Notes: generated by a model from the letters alone, not told the origin. Positions 35,168-45,643 are shown, counted from the stretch's first letter. The stretch: DNA of 64,000 nt from UBA8752 sp036159995 (GCA_036159995.1 JAYYEI010000015.1:10579-74578), one strand, 5' to 3'. Translations and numbers: made by a program.

Positions 35168-37801
35168 ATGGACGCAAAATTCTCACCCAGGGTGAAGGAC
35201 GTCATCACCTACAGCCGCGAGGAGGCCCTTCGTTTGGGCCACAACTACATCGGCGTGGAGCATCTTCTGCTCGGCATCATCCGGGAAGGAGAAGGCACGG
35301 CCATCCGCATCCTGGAAGGGCTCAACGTCGATCTCCCACGGCTTCGGAAGATGGTCGAGGGCAGCATCACGCCCTCCAACGTCTCCGGCGGCAACCCGGG
35401 CAACATCCCGCTCGTGAAGCAAGCCGAGAAAATCCTGAAGATCACCTACCTCGAGGCCAAGACATTCAAGAGCCCCGTCATCGGAACCGAACACCTTCTC
35501 CTCTCCATTTTGAAAGACGAAAACAACGTGGCCACCAAGGCCTTGCTCGCGCTGAACGTCGACTACGACGAAGCAAAACAGGAATTCGAGAGCATCCTCA
35601 CGGATGGAGAAGGCAGTCCCGGACCCCGTGCGGAGTTCCCAGGAATGGCGGACGATGAGGAGGAGCGCGGCCCCGGTGCCGGCGGTCCAGGACGCGGAAG
35701 CGCCTCCAAGTCGGACAGCAAGAGCAAGACGCCCGTCCTCGACAACTTCGGCCGGGACCTGACGGCCCTGGCCGAGGAAGGCAAGCTCGACGCCATCGTC
35801 GGACGAGAAAAGGAAATCGAGCGCGTCAGCCAAGTGCTGGCCCGCCGGAAGAAAAACAACCCCATCCTCATCGGGGAGCCTGGCGTCGGAAAGAGCGCCA
35901 TCGCCGAAGGTCTCGCCATCCGCATCGTGGAGAAGAAGGTCTCCCGGGTTCTGTTCGGCAAGCGCATCGTCACCCTCGACGTCGCTTCCCTCGTGGCCGG
36001 CACGAAGTACCGTGGCCAGTTTGAGGAGCGCATGAAGGCCGTGATGAACGAGCTCGAGAAGAGCCTGGACGTCATCCTGTTCATCGACGAGATCCACACC
36101 ATTGTCGGTGCCGGTGGGGCGAGCGGTTCGCTGGACGCCTCCAACATGTTTAAGCCCGCCTTGGCGCGCGGTGAGATTCAATGCATTGGCGCCACGACCC
36201 TCGACGAATACCGTCAGCACATCGAAAAGGACGGAGCCCTCGAGCGCCGCTTCCAGAAGGTGCTGGTTGAGCCGACCAGCGTCGACGAGACCATCCAGAT
36301 CCTGAACAACATCAAGGACAAGTACGAAGAGCACCACTCCGTGAACTACACCGATGAGGCCATCCGCTGCTGCGTGGCCCTGACCTCCCGGTACATCACG
36401 GATCGGCACCTCCCGGACAAGGCCATCGACGCCCTGGACGAGGTGGGAAGCCGGGTGCACCTCAACAACATCAACGTCCCCCAGGAGATCATCGACATCG
36501 AACAGGAGATCGAGGAGGTCAAGGAGGAGAAGAACCGGGTGGTGCGCAGCCAGAAATATGAAGAGGCGGCCCGTCTCCGGGACTCCGAGCGCCAACTGTC
36601 CGAGAAGCTCGCCGCTGCCAAGAAGAAGTGGGAGGAGGACACCAAGACCCATCGGGTGACGGTGACCGAAGACCACGTCGAAGAGGTGGTCGCCATGATG
36701 ACCGGCATTCCCGTCCAGCGCATCGCGGAAAAGGAAAGCGGCAAACTCAGCCGCATGGAGGACGACATGGCCGACAAGGTCATCGGCCAGCCCACCGCCG
36801 TGCGCCAGGTCGTCCGCGCCATCAAGCGGAACCGGGCGGGCCTCAAGGACCCGAACAAGCCGGTCGGCAGCTTCATCTTCCTCGGCCCCACCGGTGTCGG
36901 AAAGACCCAGCTGGCCAAGGAATTGGCCAAGAACCTCTTTGATTCCGAGGAGGCCCTCATCCGCATCGACATGTCCGAGTACATGGAGAAGTTCGCCGTG
37001 AGCCGACTTGTCGGAGCGCCTCCCGGATACGTCGGATATGAAGAAGGCGGACAGCTCACCGAGAAGGTGCGCCGCAAGCCCTATTCCATCGTCCTGCTCG
37101 ATGAGATCGAGAAGGCGCACCCGGACGTCTTCAACCTGCTCCTGCAGGCGTTGGACGATGGTCAACTCACCGACAGCCTCGGCCGCCGTGTGGACTTCCG
37201 GAACACCATCATCATCATGACCTCCAACATTGGTGCCCGTCAGCTCCAGGACTTTGGAACCGGCGTGGGCTTCTCCACCGAAGCGAAGAAGACCAAGGAA
37301 AGCGACGACCGTCGCGGGGTCATCCAGAATGCGCTGAAGCGCGCCTTTGCGCCGGAATTCCTCAACCGGATTGACGACGTCATCGTCTTCAACAGCCTGA
37401 AACGCGACGACATCCATCGAATCATCGATCTCGAGCTGAGCAAGCTCTTCGGCCGCATCGAAAGCCTGGGATACGGCATCACCATCACGGATGCCGCCAA
37501 GGACTTCCTCGTGGAGAAGGGCTACGACGAACAGTTCGGAGCCCGTCCGCTTCGCCGCGCTCTGCAGAAGTATCTGGAGGATCCGCTGGCTGAGGAAATC
37601 ATCAATGCCCAACTCCAGGAAGGCGACCGCATCGAAGGCGACGCCATGGAAGGCCAGGATGAACTCGCCATCCGCATCATCAAGGGAGAAGCTCCCACAG
37701 AGGAGCCGGCTGCCGAGGACGCACCCGACACGGACGAGCCCGTGGACGAGACCGCTCCCGAAACGGCGGATGACACGGAAACCGAAGAGGACAAGGGCTG
37801 A
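35168..37801 (+). CDS. clpC: ATP-dependent Clp protease ATP-binding subunit ClpC
   Basis: An 877-residue Hsp100 unfoldase. Two Clp N-terminal repeats (LGHNYIGVEHLLLGIIREGE; VIGTEHLLLSILKDENN), AAA1 Walker A GEPGVGKSAIAEGLA, a UVR-like middle segment (SQKYEEAARLRDSERQLSEK), AAA2 Walker A GPTGVGKTQLAKELA and sensor-2 'GARPLRRALQKYLEDPLAEEI'. A GVGFS loop after AAA2 fits the ClpP-binding loop, so it likely feeds ClpP. The C-terminus is an acidic, Pro/Ala-rich tail of about 45 residues. It is followed by the FtsB-like gene with a TGATG overlap. Confidence 0.96.
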   Translation: MDAKFSPRVKDVITYSREEALRLGHNYIGVEHLLLGIIREGEGTAIRILEGLNVDLPRLRKMVEGSITPSNVSGGNPGNIPLVKQAEKILKITYLEAKTFKSPVIGTEHLLLSILKDENNVATKALLALNVDYDEAKQEFESILTDGEGSPGPRAEFPGMADDEEERGPGAGGPGRGSASKSDSKSKTPVLDNFGRDLTALAEEGKLDAIVGREKEIERVSQVLARRKKNNPILIGEPGVGKSAIAEGLAIRIVEKKVSRVLFGKRIVTLDVASLVAGTKYRGQFEERMKAVMNELEKSLDVILFIDEIHTIVGAGGASGSLDASNMFKPALARGEIQCIGATTLDEYRQHIEKDGALERRFQKVLVEPTSVDETIQILNNIKDKYEEHHSVNYTDEAIRCCVALTSRYITDRHLPDKAIDALDEVGSRVHLNNINVPQEIIDIEQEIEEVKEEKNRVVRSQKYEEAARLRDSERQLSEKLAAAKKKWEEDTKTHRVTVTEDHVEEVVAMMTGIPVQRIAEKESGKLSRMEDDMADKVIGQPTAVRQVVRAIKRNRAGLKDPNKPVGSFIFLGPTGVGKTQLAKELAKNLFDSEEALIRIDMSEYMEKFAVSRLVGAPPGYVGYEEGGQLTEKVRRKPYSIVLLDEIEKAHPDVFNLLLQALDDGQLTDSLGRRVDFRNTIIIMTSNIGARQLQDFGTGVGFSTEAKKTKESDDRRGVIQNALKRAFAPEFLNRIDDVIVFNSLKRDDIHRIIDLELSKLFGRIESLGYGITITDAAKDFLVEKGYDEQFGARPLRRALQKYLEDPLAEEIINAQLQEGDRIEGDAMEGQDELAIRIIKGEAPTEEPAAEDAPDTDEPVDETAPETADDTETEEDKG

Positions 37802-38100
37802 TGCGCGACCGAATCGAGGATTGGATTGACCGCATCCGGAACGCCAACCGCTATGCGGTGGCCTCCGGTCTGTTCCTGATCTGGATGCTCACCTTGGCGG
37901 ATGTGGACCTCGTCCGCATGGTCAAGACCCATCAGGAACGCGTCCGAATCGAGTCCCGTCTCGCCGAACATCAGCACAACATTGAATCCCTCGAGATGGA
38001 CCTGCAGCGCATGCTGGAGGATCCAGACGCCAAGGTCCGCCACGCCCGGGAAGCGTATTACATGCACAAGCCGGGAGAGGACGTCTTCGTCTTCCGTTGA
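37801..38100 (+). CDS. FtsB/DivIC-like septum formation initiator protein
   Basis: A 99-residue bitopic membrane protein: a short basic cytoplasmic N-terminus, one transmembrane helix (YAVASGLFLIWMLTLAD), a coiled coil (RVRIESRLAEHQHNIESLEM) and the typical end 'HAREAYYMHKPGEDVFVF'. DivIC/FtsB proteins work with FtsL and FtsQ in divisome assembly. The start overlaps the clpC stop by one base (TGATG), indicating translational coupling. Confidence 0.85.
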   Translation: MRDRIEDWIDRIRNANRYAVASGLFLIWMLTLADVDLVRMVKTHQERVRIESRLAEHQHNIESLEMDLQRMLEDPDAKVRHAREAYYMHKPGEDVFVFR

Positions 38101-38118
38101 CCGACGCTCCTTCCGGAA

Positions 38119-38593
38119 TCAGCTGCTGTGGTCACGGATGATGACCCAGTCGCCATCCCTGCGCGCCCAGACCAAGGAAAACCAACCGGACAGCGGCTCG
38201 AATTCGCCCGTCCGGTCCAACCGCCAACTGCCCAGCATCAACGCATGGTGCGGCCCTGCGGGCTCAATGCCTTCCACTCCGAAAGTCAGCTTGCCCATGG
38301 CCGCGGCATCCGGATACGATTTCCTGTAATTGGCCAAGGTGGTGTCCCAACCGAAGGAGGGTCCCCTGCTTCCGACAAACAAAAGACTGTCCGACTTCCA
38401 ATAGGGCTCCATAAACCCCTCGAGATCACCGGCATTCCATGCGGTTTCCTGAGCCGCCATGCGCTCCTCGATCCGGGCCACGTCCTGACCCCACGTCGAG
38501 CAACGCGGGGAGGGTTCCGGCTGCTCGGCACGCTCCTGACACGCCGTGACCGTGCAGGCCAGAAGGAAGGCCAGTCCGACGTGGAGCCTGCGC

Positions 38594-38601
<8 letters not shown>
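38119..38601 (-). CDS. SnoaL/DUF4440-like (NTF2 fold) lipoprotein
   Basis: A 160-residue lipoprotein (MFERRLHVGLAFLLACTVTAC, lipobox Cys then QERAEQ). The mature part shows the NTF2/DUF4440 pattern: 'AAQETAWNAGDLEGFMEPYW', 'WDTTLANYRKSYPD' and 'SLVWARRDGDWVIIRDHSS'. Such cone-fold proteins may bind small ligands or be enzymes; none is evident. The start lies inside the end of ychF (eight-base overlap), so it is coupled to that gene. Confidence 0.75.
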
Positions 38602-39691
<1,090 letters not shown>

Positions 39692-39710
39692 GGAGAATGG
39701 GATTGGGCGG

Positions 39711-39718
39711 CAAAGATA
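39711..39718 (-). promoter_or_regulatory. -7 promoter element (TATCTTTG) for ychF
   Basis: An exact TAnnTTTG match on the minus strand ending 20 bases before the ychF ATG. Confidence 0.45.
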
Positions 39719-39821
39719 ACCGCCTGCACCCCCCGGCTGATTTTCCTCCTTTTGTCCACACCCAGACGTCCACGCCCGGTGACGGCAGTACTTTCATCCC
39801 CGAATTCCACGTTCCCCCTCC

Positions 39822-40667
39822 ATGAGCTCTTCTCCCTCCCTGTCCGACGTCTGCACGCAGGTCCGTCGGGACATCGTCCGCATGGTCCACGGCGCCAGCT
39901 CGGGCCACCCCGGCGGCTCCCTCGGATGCACCGATTTCCTCGTGAAACTCTACTTCGAAGAGATGACCATCGATCCGGCGAACTGGTCCATGGACGGTCG
40001 CGGAGAGGATCTGTTCTTCCTCTCCAACGGGCACATCAGTCCGGTCTGGTACAGCGTCCTGTCCCGCCGGGGCTACTTCCCGGTCGAGGAACTCGCCACC
40101 TTCCGCAAGCTCAACAGCCGACTTCAGGGCCATCCGGCCACCGAGGAGGGGCTTCCGGGCATCCGGGTGGCCAGTGGCTCCTTGGGCCAGGGACTCAGCG
40201 TCGCCTGTGGTGCAGCTCAGGCCAAGAAGCTGAATGGCGAAGACCGTTGGGTCTATAGCCTGCACGGGGACGGCGAACTGCAGGAGGGCCAGATCTGGGA
40301 AGCCGCACTCTATGCCGCGCACCACAAGGTGGACAACCTGATCAGCTTCGTGGACTGGAACGGCCAGCAAATCGACGGTTCCGTGGAGGATGTCATGTCC
40401 CTGGGGGACCTCGGTGCCAAATGGGCCGCCTTCGGCTGGACTGTCCTCGAATGCAATGGCCACGACCTCAGCGATCTCGACCGTGCTTTCCAGGAAGCCC
40501 GTGCTGCGGGTGGACAGGGCAAGCCGGTGGTCGTGCTGATGCGGACCGACATGGGCCGGGGAGTCGATTTCATGGAGGGCACCCACAAATGGCACGGCGT
40601 CGCCCCGAATGACGACCAGCTCGCCTCCGCCCTCGAACAGCTGACCTCCCCCCTCGCGGACTATTGA
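39822..40667 (+). CDS. Transketolase, N-terminal (thiamine diphosphate-binding) subunit
   Basis: A 281-residue protein equal to the N-terminal third to half of a transketolase. It has 'GASSGHPGGSLGCTDFLVKL', 'DLFFLSNGHISPVWY', 'GSLGQGLSVACGAA' and the ThDP/Mg motif GDGELQEGQIWEA...N (N in SFVDWNGQQIDG). It needs the C-terminal subunit encoded at 42079. Together they interconvert pentose phosphate sugars. Splitting of transketolase into two genes is frequent in bacteria; here a VWA gene lies between them. Confidence 0.92.
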   Translation: MSSSPSLSDVCTQVRRDIVRMVHGASSGHPGGSLGCTDFLVKLYFEEMTIDPANWSMDGRGEDLFFLSNGHISPVWYSVLSRRGYFPVEELATFRKLNSRLQGHPATEEGLPGIRVASGSLGQGLSVACGAAQAKKLNGEDRWVYSLHGDGELQEGQIWEAALYAAHHKVDNLISFVDWNGQQIDGSVEDVMSLGDLGAKWAAFGWTVLECNGHDLSDLDRAFQEARAAGGQGKPVVVLMRTDMGRGVDFMEGTHKWHGVAPNDDQLASALEQLTSPLADY

Positions 40668-42076
40668 TGCACCGCCAGCGGCTCGCCGTCCTGTTTCTCG
40701 CCCTCTTTCATCTCGCCCCATGGGACGGGCATGGACGGATTCTGGCGCAAAGCAATGGATCCGGAGACGAGGTGACCCGCCTGCTCTTCGTCTTCGACGC
40801 CTCCAACTCCATGAACGCCTATTGGGGGCGACGCAGGAAATGGGATGTGGCCCGCGAACTGCTCACCGCCTCGGTGGACAGCCTTTACGGCATCGAGGGG
40901 CTGGAGGTCGGACTCCGGGTCTACGGGCATGGCACCAAGCATGTGCCCGGCCAACAAGACTGCGACGACACCGAGCTCGTCGTGCCCATCAGCAAGGGCG
41001 GAAACCTGCTGATTCAGCAGGAACTCAAGAAACTCCGGGCGCAGGGCACCACCCCCATCGCCCGCTCCCTGCTCCGTGCAGCCGACGACTTTGCCGACAA
41101 GAAGGGCCCCGGGCGTAACATCATCCTGCTCATCACCGACGGCATCGAGGCCTGTGACGAAGACCCCTGCGCGGTCTCCCGGGCCCTCCAGGCGCAGGGC
41201 GTCATCATCAAGCCCTTCATCATCGGCATCGGATTGGAGGAGAAGTACAAGGACACGTTCCAATGCGTGGGACGCTACTTCGACGCCTCGAGTCCGGACA
41301 GCTTCGGCGAGGTGCTGGACATCGTCATCGACCAGGCCATTCACAGGACCACCGCCCAGATCGACCTGCTCGATGCGGAAGGCCAACCCACCGGGACCAA
41401 TCTGCCCTACGAGCTCATCGAACGCCACTCCGGACAGCCCGTCCTGAAGGCCGTCCACACTCTGAACGAGGCCGGGGTCCCCGACACGCTGATGCTCAAT
41501 CCCGTGCCGGAATATGACCTGACCGTCCACTCCATTCCGCCAGTGACCGTCTCGGGCTTGACCCTCGAACCCCGGACGCACAACCACTTGGCGGTGTCCG
41601 TCCCCACCGGGTTCATCGACCTGAGCCCCAGCCGGGATCGGAGTGCACTACGGGGCGTCCCGGTGACAGTCAATCGGGATGGAGACGAATTCTGTGAGAC
41701 CGTGTTCATCCAGGAGGTCGGCTCGCGGCAGCGCTATCTCGCCGGCACCTATACCCTCGAGTTCGGGACCACTCCGCCAGTGCAGGTGGAAGGTGTGCGT
41801 GTAGGAGACAAGCGCATCGTTCCCGTCACCATTCCCGAACCCGGCCTCCTCAACCTCGACACGGGCACCGGGGGATATGGTGGGGTCTTTCAGCGCACCG
41901 AGAACGGGCTTGAGCTCGTCGTTCCCTTCTCCGGGGAGGACCCTTCCGGCCGCCTCACCCTTCAGCCCGGTCGATACGTGGTGATGTTCCGTGCAAAACA
42001 CGCGACCCGAACCGACCTCTCCCTCACCCGCTCTGTGGATATTCGCCCCGGAGGAAACCACACCCTCGAATTCTGA
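40667..42076 (+). CDS. Secreted von Willebrand factor A (VWA) domain protein
   Basis: A 469-residue exported protein (signal peptide LAVLFLALFHLAPWDGHG...ILAQ). The VWA domain at ~35-220 has a complete MIDAS: DASNS, Thr in TTPIARSLL and Asp in LLITDGIEACDEDPC. The remaining ~250 residues are three beta-sandwich-like segments. Related VWA proteins with ITDGIE.C..DPC are uncharacterised periplasmic proteins. The ATG at 40667 shares one base with the transketolase N-subunit stop (TGATG), and the gene ends three bases before the C-subunit ATG, so all three are cotranscribed. No link to sugar metabolism is evident. Confidence 0.85.
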   Translation: MHRQRLAVLFLALFHLAPWDGHGRILAQSNGSGDEVTRLLFVFDASNSMNAYWGRRRKWDVARELLTASVDSLYGIEGLEVGLRVYGHGTKHVPGQQDCDDTELVVPISKGGNLLIQQELKKLRAQGTTPIARSLLRAADDFADKKGPGRNIILLITDGIEACDEDPCAVSRALQAQGVIIKPFIIGIGLEEKYKDTFQCVGRYFDASSPDSFGEVLDIVIDQAIHRTTAQIDLLDAEGQPTGTNLPYELIERHSGQPVLKAVHTLNEAGVPDTLMLNPVPEYDLTVHSIPPVTVSGLTLEPRTHNHLAVSVPTGFIDLSPSRDRSALRGVPVTVNRDGDEFCETVFIQEVGSRQRYLAGTYTLEFGTTPPVQVEGVRVGDKRIVPVTIPEPGLLNLDTGTGGYGGVFQRTENGLELVVPFSGEDPSGRLTLQPGRYVVMFRAKHATRTDLSLTRSVDIRPGGNHTLEF

Positions 42077-42078
42077 TC

Positions 42079-43071
42079 ATGCTCGATTTCCTGACCGCCC
42101 CGCAATCCGAACTGGACGCCCTCGATCGCAAGGACACCCGAAGCGGCTTCGGCCAGGGGCTCCTTGAAGTGGGCCAGGCCCAGGAGAACGTCGTCGCTTT
42201 GTGCGCTGACCTCACCGGCTCCCTGAAGATGAACGCGTTCCAGAACGCCTTTCCCGACCGGTTCAAGCAAGCCGGCATCGCCGAGGCCAACATGATCGGT
42301 GTGGCCGCCGGCATGACCATCGGTGGACTCGTCCCCTTCACCGGCACCTTCGCCAACTTCTCCACGGGCCGCGTCTACGACCAGATTCGACAGAGTGTAG
42401 CCTACAGCGACAAGAACGTCAAGATCTGCGCCTCGCACTGCGGCCTCACCCTCGGAGAGGATGGAGCCACCCACCAGATCCTGGAGGATGTGGGCATGAT
42501 GAAAATGCTGCCCAACATGACCGTCATCCACACTTGCGATTACGAGCAGACCCGCAATGCGACCCATGCCGTGGCCGCGCACCATGGACCGGTCTACTTC
42601 CGGTTCGGTCGGCCGAAGGTGCCCGTCATCACGGCCGCCAATGAGCCTTTCGTCATCGGAAAGGCCCGCCGCGTCATGACGGGAAGTGACGTCACCCTCG
42701 TCACCAACGGCCACATCGTCTGGAACTCCATCCTCGCCGCCCGCGAACTCGCGGCGGATGGCATTTCAGTCGACCTGATCGACATGCACACCATCAAGCC
42801 GTTGGATGAGGCGGCCCTGATTGAAAGCGTATCCCGCACGGGCTGTGTGGTCAGTGCCGAAGAGCACCAGCGATTCGGCGGTTTGGGCGAGAGTGTGGCC
42901 GCTTGCCTCGCGGCCCATCAGCCGACCCCCCAACGCTTCGTCGCCGTAGAGGACAGCTTCGGGGAGTCCGGCACGCCAGCCCAACTCCTCGAGAAATACG
43001 GCCTCGGCCCCAGCGCCATCGCCAAGGCTTGTCGGGAAGCCATCGCCGTCAAGCAGGGACTCCCCGCCTGA
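42079..43071 (+). CDS. Transketolase, C-terminal (pyrimidine-binding) subunit
   Basis: A 330-residue partner of the N-terminal subunit. It has 'ADLTGSLKMNAFQNAFP', 'QAGIAEANMIGVAAGM' (catalytic Glu), 'VPFTGTFANFSTGRVYDQI', 'HCGLTLGEDGATHQILEDVG' and a C-terminal transketolase domain (VTLVTNGHIVWNSILAARE, 'IDMHTIKPLDEAAL'). Both subunits are needed for a working ThDP site. Confidence 0.92.
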   Translation: MLDFLTAPQSELDALDRKDTRSGFGQGLLEVGQAQENVVALCADLTGSLKMNAFQNAFPDRFKQAGIAEANMIGVAAGMTIGGLVPFTGTFANFSTGRVYDQIRQSVAYSDKNVKICASHCGLTLGEDGATHQILEDVGMMKMLPNMTVIHTCDYEQTRNATHAVAAHHGPVYFRFGRPKVPVITAANEPFVIGKARRVMTGSDVTLVTNGHIVWNSILAARELAADGISVDLIDMHTIKPLDEAALIESVSRTGCVVSAEEHQRFGGLGESVAACLAAHQPTPQRFVAVEDSFGESGTPAQLLEKYGLGPSAIAKACREAIAVKQGLPA

Positions 43072-43097
43072 GGCTTCGGTTTCCAATCTTCCTCACA

Positions 43098-44021
43098 TCA
43101 AGAATCGGCGGACTCGGTCTCCGTCCGTTGCGGAACGGCATCCAGTTCGGCCATGGCCCGGTACAAGGTGTCCCGGTGTGCCTTCGTGGCCGGCATCAGG
43201 GGCAAACGGGGATGTGGCCCGCACAATCCGAGCAGGTCGCACACAGCTTTGATGCCAGTCGGATTGCCCTCGGCAAACAACACATCCAACAGCGGCTGAT
43301 GCCGTGTCAGGCGCTGTTCGGCCTCCTTGACCGATCCGAACAACCCCAAATCCATGGCCTCGGCCCAATCATCGGGGTACGCGTTGCCGATCACACTGAC
43401 CAGACCAGATCCACCGAGGGCCATCATCGGAATGGCATTGGCATCATCCCCGGACAGCATCACGAAGGAATCCGGCACACCGGCCTTGATCTGGCGGAAA
43501 TCAGCAAGGTTGTCGTCCGCCTGCTTGAGCGCCACCACCTGAGGGCAGGTCGTCGCGATCTCGATGATGGTCTCGGGGGCCATCGCCACACCGGTCCTCG
43601 ACGGCACGTTGTACAGGATGATGGGGAGGGGCGACACGGCTGACAGCGCCTTGAAATGGGCCACAAGTCCAGCCTGGCCCGGCTTGACATACGCCGGGGC
43701 GCTCATCAGAAGACCGTCGATTCCGGTCGTGTCAAGCGCTCCAAGACGGGCCACGGCCGCGGCGGTTCCACCCGAGGTGTCGAATCCCGCCACGAGCGGC
43801 AGGCGCCCATGGTTGACCTCCTGGACAAAATCCAGCACCCGGCGGTGCTCTTCGGGATTCATCATCTGGGCCTCACCCGTGCTGCCGAGCACCACCAGGA
43901 AATGGGCCTTGCTTCCACACACATGGTGGACCATCCGCTCGAGGGCGGGAAAATCGATGCTCCCCTGTTCAGTGAAAGGCGTGATGAGGGCCACGCCGAG
44001 GCCAGTAAATCGCTTGGTCAT
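43098..44021 (-). CDS. dapA: 4-hydroxy-tetrahydrodipicolinate synthase
   Basis: A 307-residue (beta/alpha)8 aldolase of the DapA family. 'GLGVALITPFTEQGSIDFPA', 'VVLGSTGEAQMMNPEEHRRV', catalytic Tyr in IILYNVPSRTG, Schiff-base Lys in VVALKQADDNLADF, and 'LSGDDANAIPMMALGGSGLVS' (split in the family as SG[DN]D...GG.G.ISV). It condenses pyruvate with aspartate semialdehyde in lysine/DAP synthesis. Its start overlaps the DUF6913 stop by ATGA, so both are coupled. Confidence 0.92.
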   Translation of the reverse strand: MTKRFTGLGVALITPFTEQGSIDFPALERMVHHVCGSKAHFLVVLGSTGEAQMMNPEEHRRVLDFVQEVNHGRLPLVAGFDTSGGTAAAVARLGALDTTGIDGLLMSAPAYVKPGQAGLVAHFKALSAVSPLPIILYNVPSRTGVAMAPETIIEIATTCPQVVALKQADDNLADFRQIKAGVPDSFVMLSGDDANAIPMMALGGSGLVSVIGNAYPDDWAEAMDLGLFGSVKEAEQRLTRHQPLLDVLFAEGNPTGIKAVCDLLGLCGPHPRLPLMPATKAHRDTLYRAMAELDAVPQRTETESADS

Positions 44022-44611
44022 TTCAAGTCGAGTGTTTTCAAGTAATGGAACGCCAATTGTACAAAGGATGACATATCGCCTCCTTCAGGCCAGCTCAGCA
44101 TGAAGTCCAACGCGTCCAATCCAGACCCCGAAGGTCCGACTTTGAAGCCAACCTTCGACCGTTTGAGCAAAGCGTGGAGCACCAGATTGTCCCGATGGCC
44201 ATCGAGGTGGATCAACACATCCGCCGACGCGAGGATCTCCGGAGTCTCCGTCGGTAGACCGCGGGAGTCCAAATCATCCCGCCAGCACAGGTGGACCGAG
44301 GGGTTCTGCGGGAATTCCGGGGGCAACACCTGGGATTCCTCAAGCCGCTTGATGCGCTGCGCCCGCGCCTTGGCATGGGCCTTCCGGGTCATGCCGGTAT
44401 CGACCACGATGGACCAGGAACCGATGTCGGGGTGACCGTCCACGCCGTCCACCAAATCGAAGAGCTGCGCCCGGAGACCGGGAGAATGGCCCGGCGCGAG
44501 AAACACCACGGACGTCGACTCATCGAGCCGCCGGCCCTGCCGGGTCCGCTCAGCGGGAGGTTCCCTTCGGAGGGCTGTCCTCCCCCATCGTGTCTGCAAT
44601 CGGCGCCACAT
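44018..44611 (-). CDS. DUF6913 family protein
   Basis: A ~197-residue cytoplasmic protein. The segments 'ADVLIHLDGHRDNLVLHALL', 'SKVGFKVGPSGSGLDALDFM' and 'SSFVQLAFHYLKTL' match a small family typically located next to dapA in Bacteroidota; its function is unknown. The start chosen (MWRRLQTRWG) resembles the family's usual N-terminus; longer in-frame starts at 44641 and 44677 are possible. The stop overlaps the dapA start. Confidence 0.68.
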   Translation of the reverse strand: MWRRLQTRWGRTALRREPPAERTRQGRRLDESTSVVFLAPGHSPGLRAQLFDLVDGVDGHPDIGSWSIVVDTGMTRKAHAKARAQRIKRLEESQVLPPEFPQNPSVHLCWRDDLDSRGLPTETPEILASADVLIHLDGHRDNLVLHALLKRSKVGFKVGPSGSGLDALDFMLSWPEGGDMSSFVQLAFHYLKTLDLK

Positions 44612-44689
44612 CTGGTGTGGTGAAGGTAAATCCACGCCCATCACCGGCAGACGCCGGACGCCGGACGCCAACCCCATTTTCCCACAGCG

Positions 44690-45424
44690 TCACCAACGCA
44701 TCGGAACCTCGATCAGGAGCAGCTCGCAATCCTGCGAAGCGAGGATATCCACGCTTTCCGCCTCCCAGACCCCGATGGCATCCCGCCGTCCCAGCGTCTG
44801 CCCCAGAATCTCGGCCTCTCCTTCCACGACCATGGCATACACTCCCTGTCCCTTGCCGTGCAGGCCATAGGACGTCCGGTAGCCGGCGCTGAAGTTGCCC
44901 AACTGGAACCAGGCATTCTGGTGGATGCGCACCCCGGTACTCCCGTCTGGGGTCACGAGGGTCGTGAACCCATTGTCCGCCGCCCCCACGTCATACTTCT
45001 GCTGGTCATACCGCGGAGTCAGCTCCCGCTCATTGGGATAGATCCACACCTGGAAGAAGCGCACAGCCTCGCTCGCACTGTGGTTGAATTCACTGTGCCG
45101 GATGCCGGTGCCCGCCGTCATGGCCTGCACATCTCCGGTCTGGATGACCGAGCTGTTGCCCATGCTGTCCTTGTGCTCCAGGGCTCCGGACGTCGGGATC
45201 GTCACGATCTCCATGTTGTCGTGCGGGTGCGTTCCGAAGCCGCCACCGCCCGCCACATCATCGTCATTCAGCACGCGAAGCGCGCCAAAATGCATCTTCT
45301 TCGGATCATGCCACCCGGCAAAGCTGAAACTGTGGTGGGTGTCCAACCAACCGTGGTTGGCATGGCCGCGCTCAGAAGCACGGTGAAGCACGAACTGGAC
45401 CTCAGAATCGGTAGCGCTGTTCAT
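44690..45424 (-). CDS. Pirin family bicupin protein
   Basis: A 244-residue bicupin. 'RGHANHGWLDTHHSFSFAGW', 'MHFGALRVLNDDDVAGGGGF' and the iron ligands His-His in THPHDNMEIV and His/Glu in GTGIRHSEFNH are classical pirin signatures. Pirins can be quercetinases or redox-sensing regulators. An in-frame start at 45511 would add a hydrophobic 29-residue N-terminus resembling a signal peptide; the shorter start fits the family better. It is preceded by a strong-looking promoter with an overlapping palindrome. Confidence 0.87.
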   Translation of the reverse strand: MNSATDSEVQFVLHRASERGHANHGWLDTHHSFSFAGWHDPKKMHFGALRVLNDDDVAGGGGFGTHPHDNMEIVTIPTSGALEHKDSMGNSSVIQTGDVQAMTAGTGIRHSEFNHSASEAVRFFQVWIYPNERELTPRYDQQKYDVGAADNGFTTLVTPDGSTGVRIHQNAWFQLGNFSAGYRTSYGLHGKGQGVYAMVVEGEAEILGQTLGRRDAIGVWEAESVDILASQDCELLLIEVPMRW

Positions 45425-45613
45425 GGAGTTTGGGGTTTCTGGAATCAAGAGAAGGACGGCCATCATCGCGGCCTGAGAGAGAAGGGAGAATCCGAGGGAA
45501 ATCATGAGCATGACAAATCAAGCCGAAGAGAGTTCGAGACTTAGCGCTGCTCTTGGACCGGAGATCGAGGTCCCCTCTTCCGTTCGCGCGCCTGTCGCTG
45601 GAACATCGTCTAA

Positions 45614-45643
45614 CAAATGTACCTACATACATTTAGGTTGAAA
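45614..45643 (-). promoter_or_regulatory. Promoter with overlapping operator-like palindrome upstream of pirin
   Basis: On the minus strand: -33-like TTTC (45643-45640), an 18-base spacer, and -7 TACATTTG (45621-45614), an exact TAnnTTTG match. A 20-base inverted repeat, arms AAATGTA/TACATTT around six bases (45615-45634), covers most of the spacer and the -7 element, as expected for a repressor site. It is 190 bases from the preferred pirin start (103 from the longer one). Confidence 0.5.

Noticed and set aside
35183..37612. Long - strand open frame opposite clpC
   Set aside because: A shadow of ClpC; its product has no family features.
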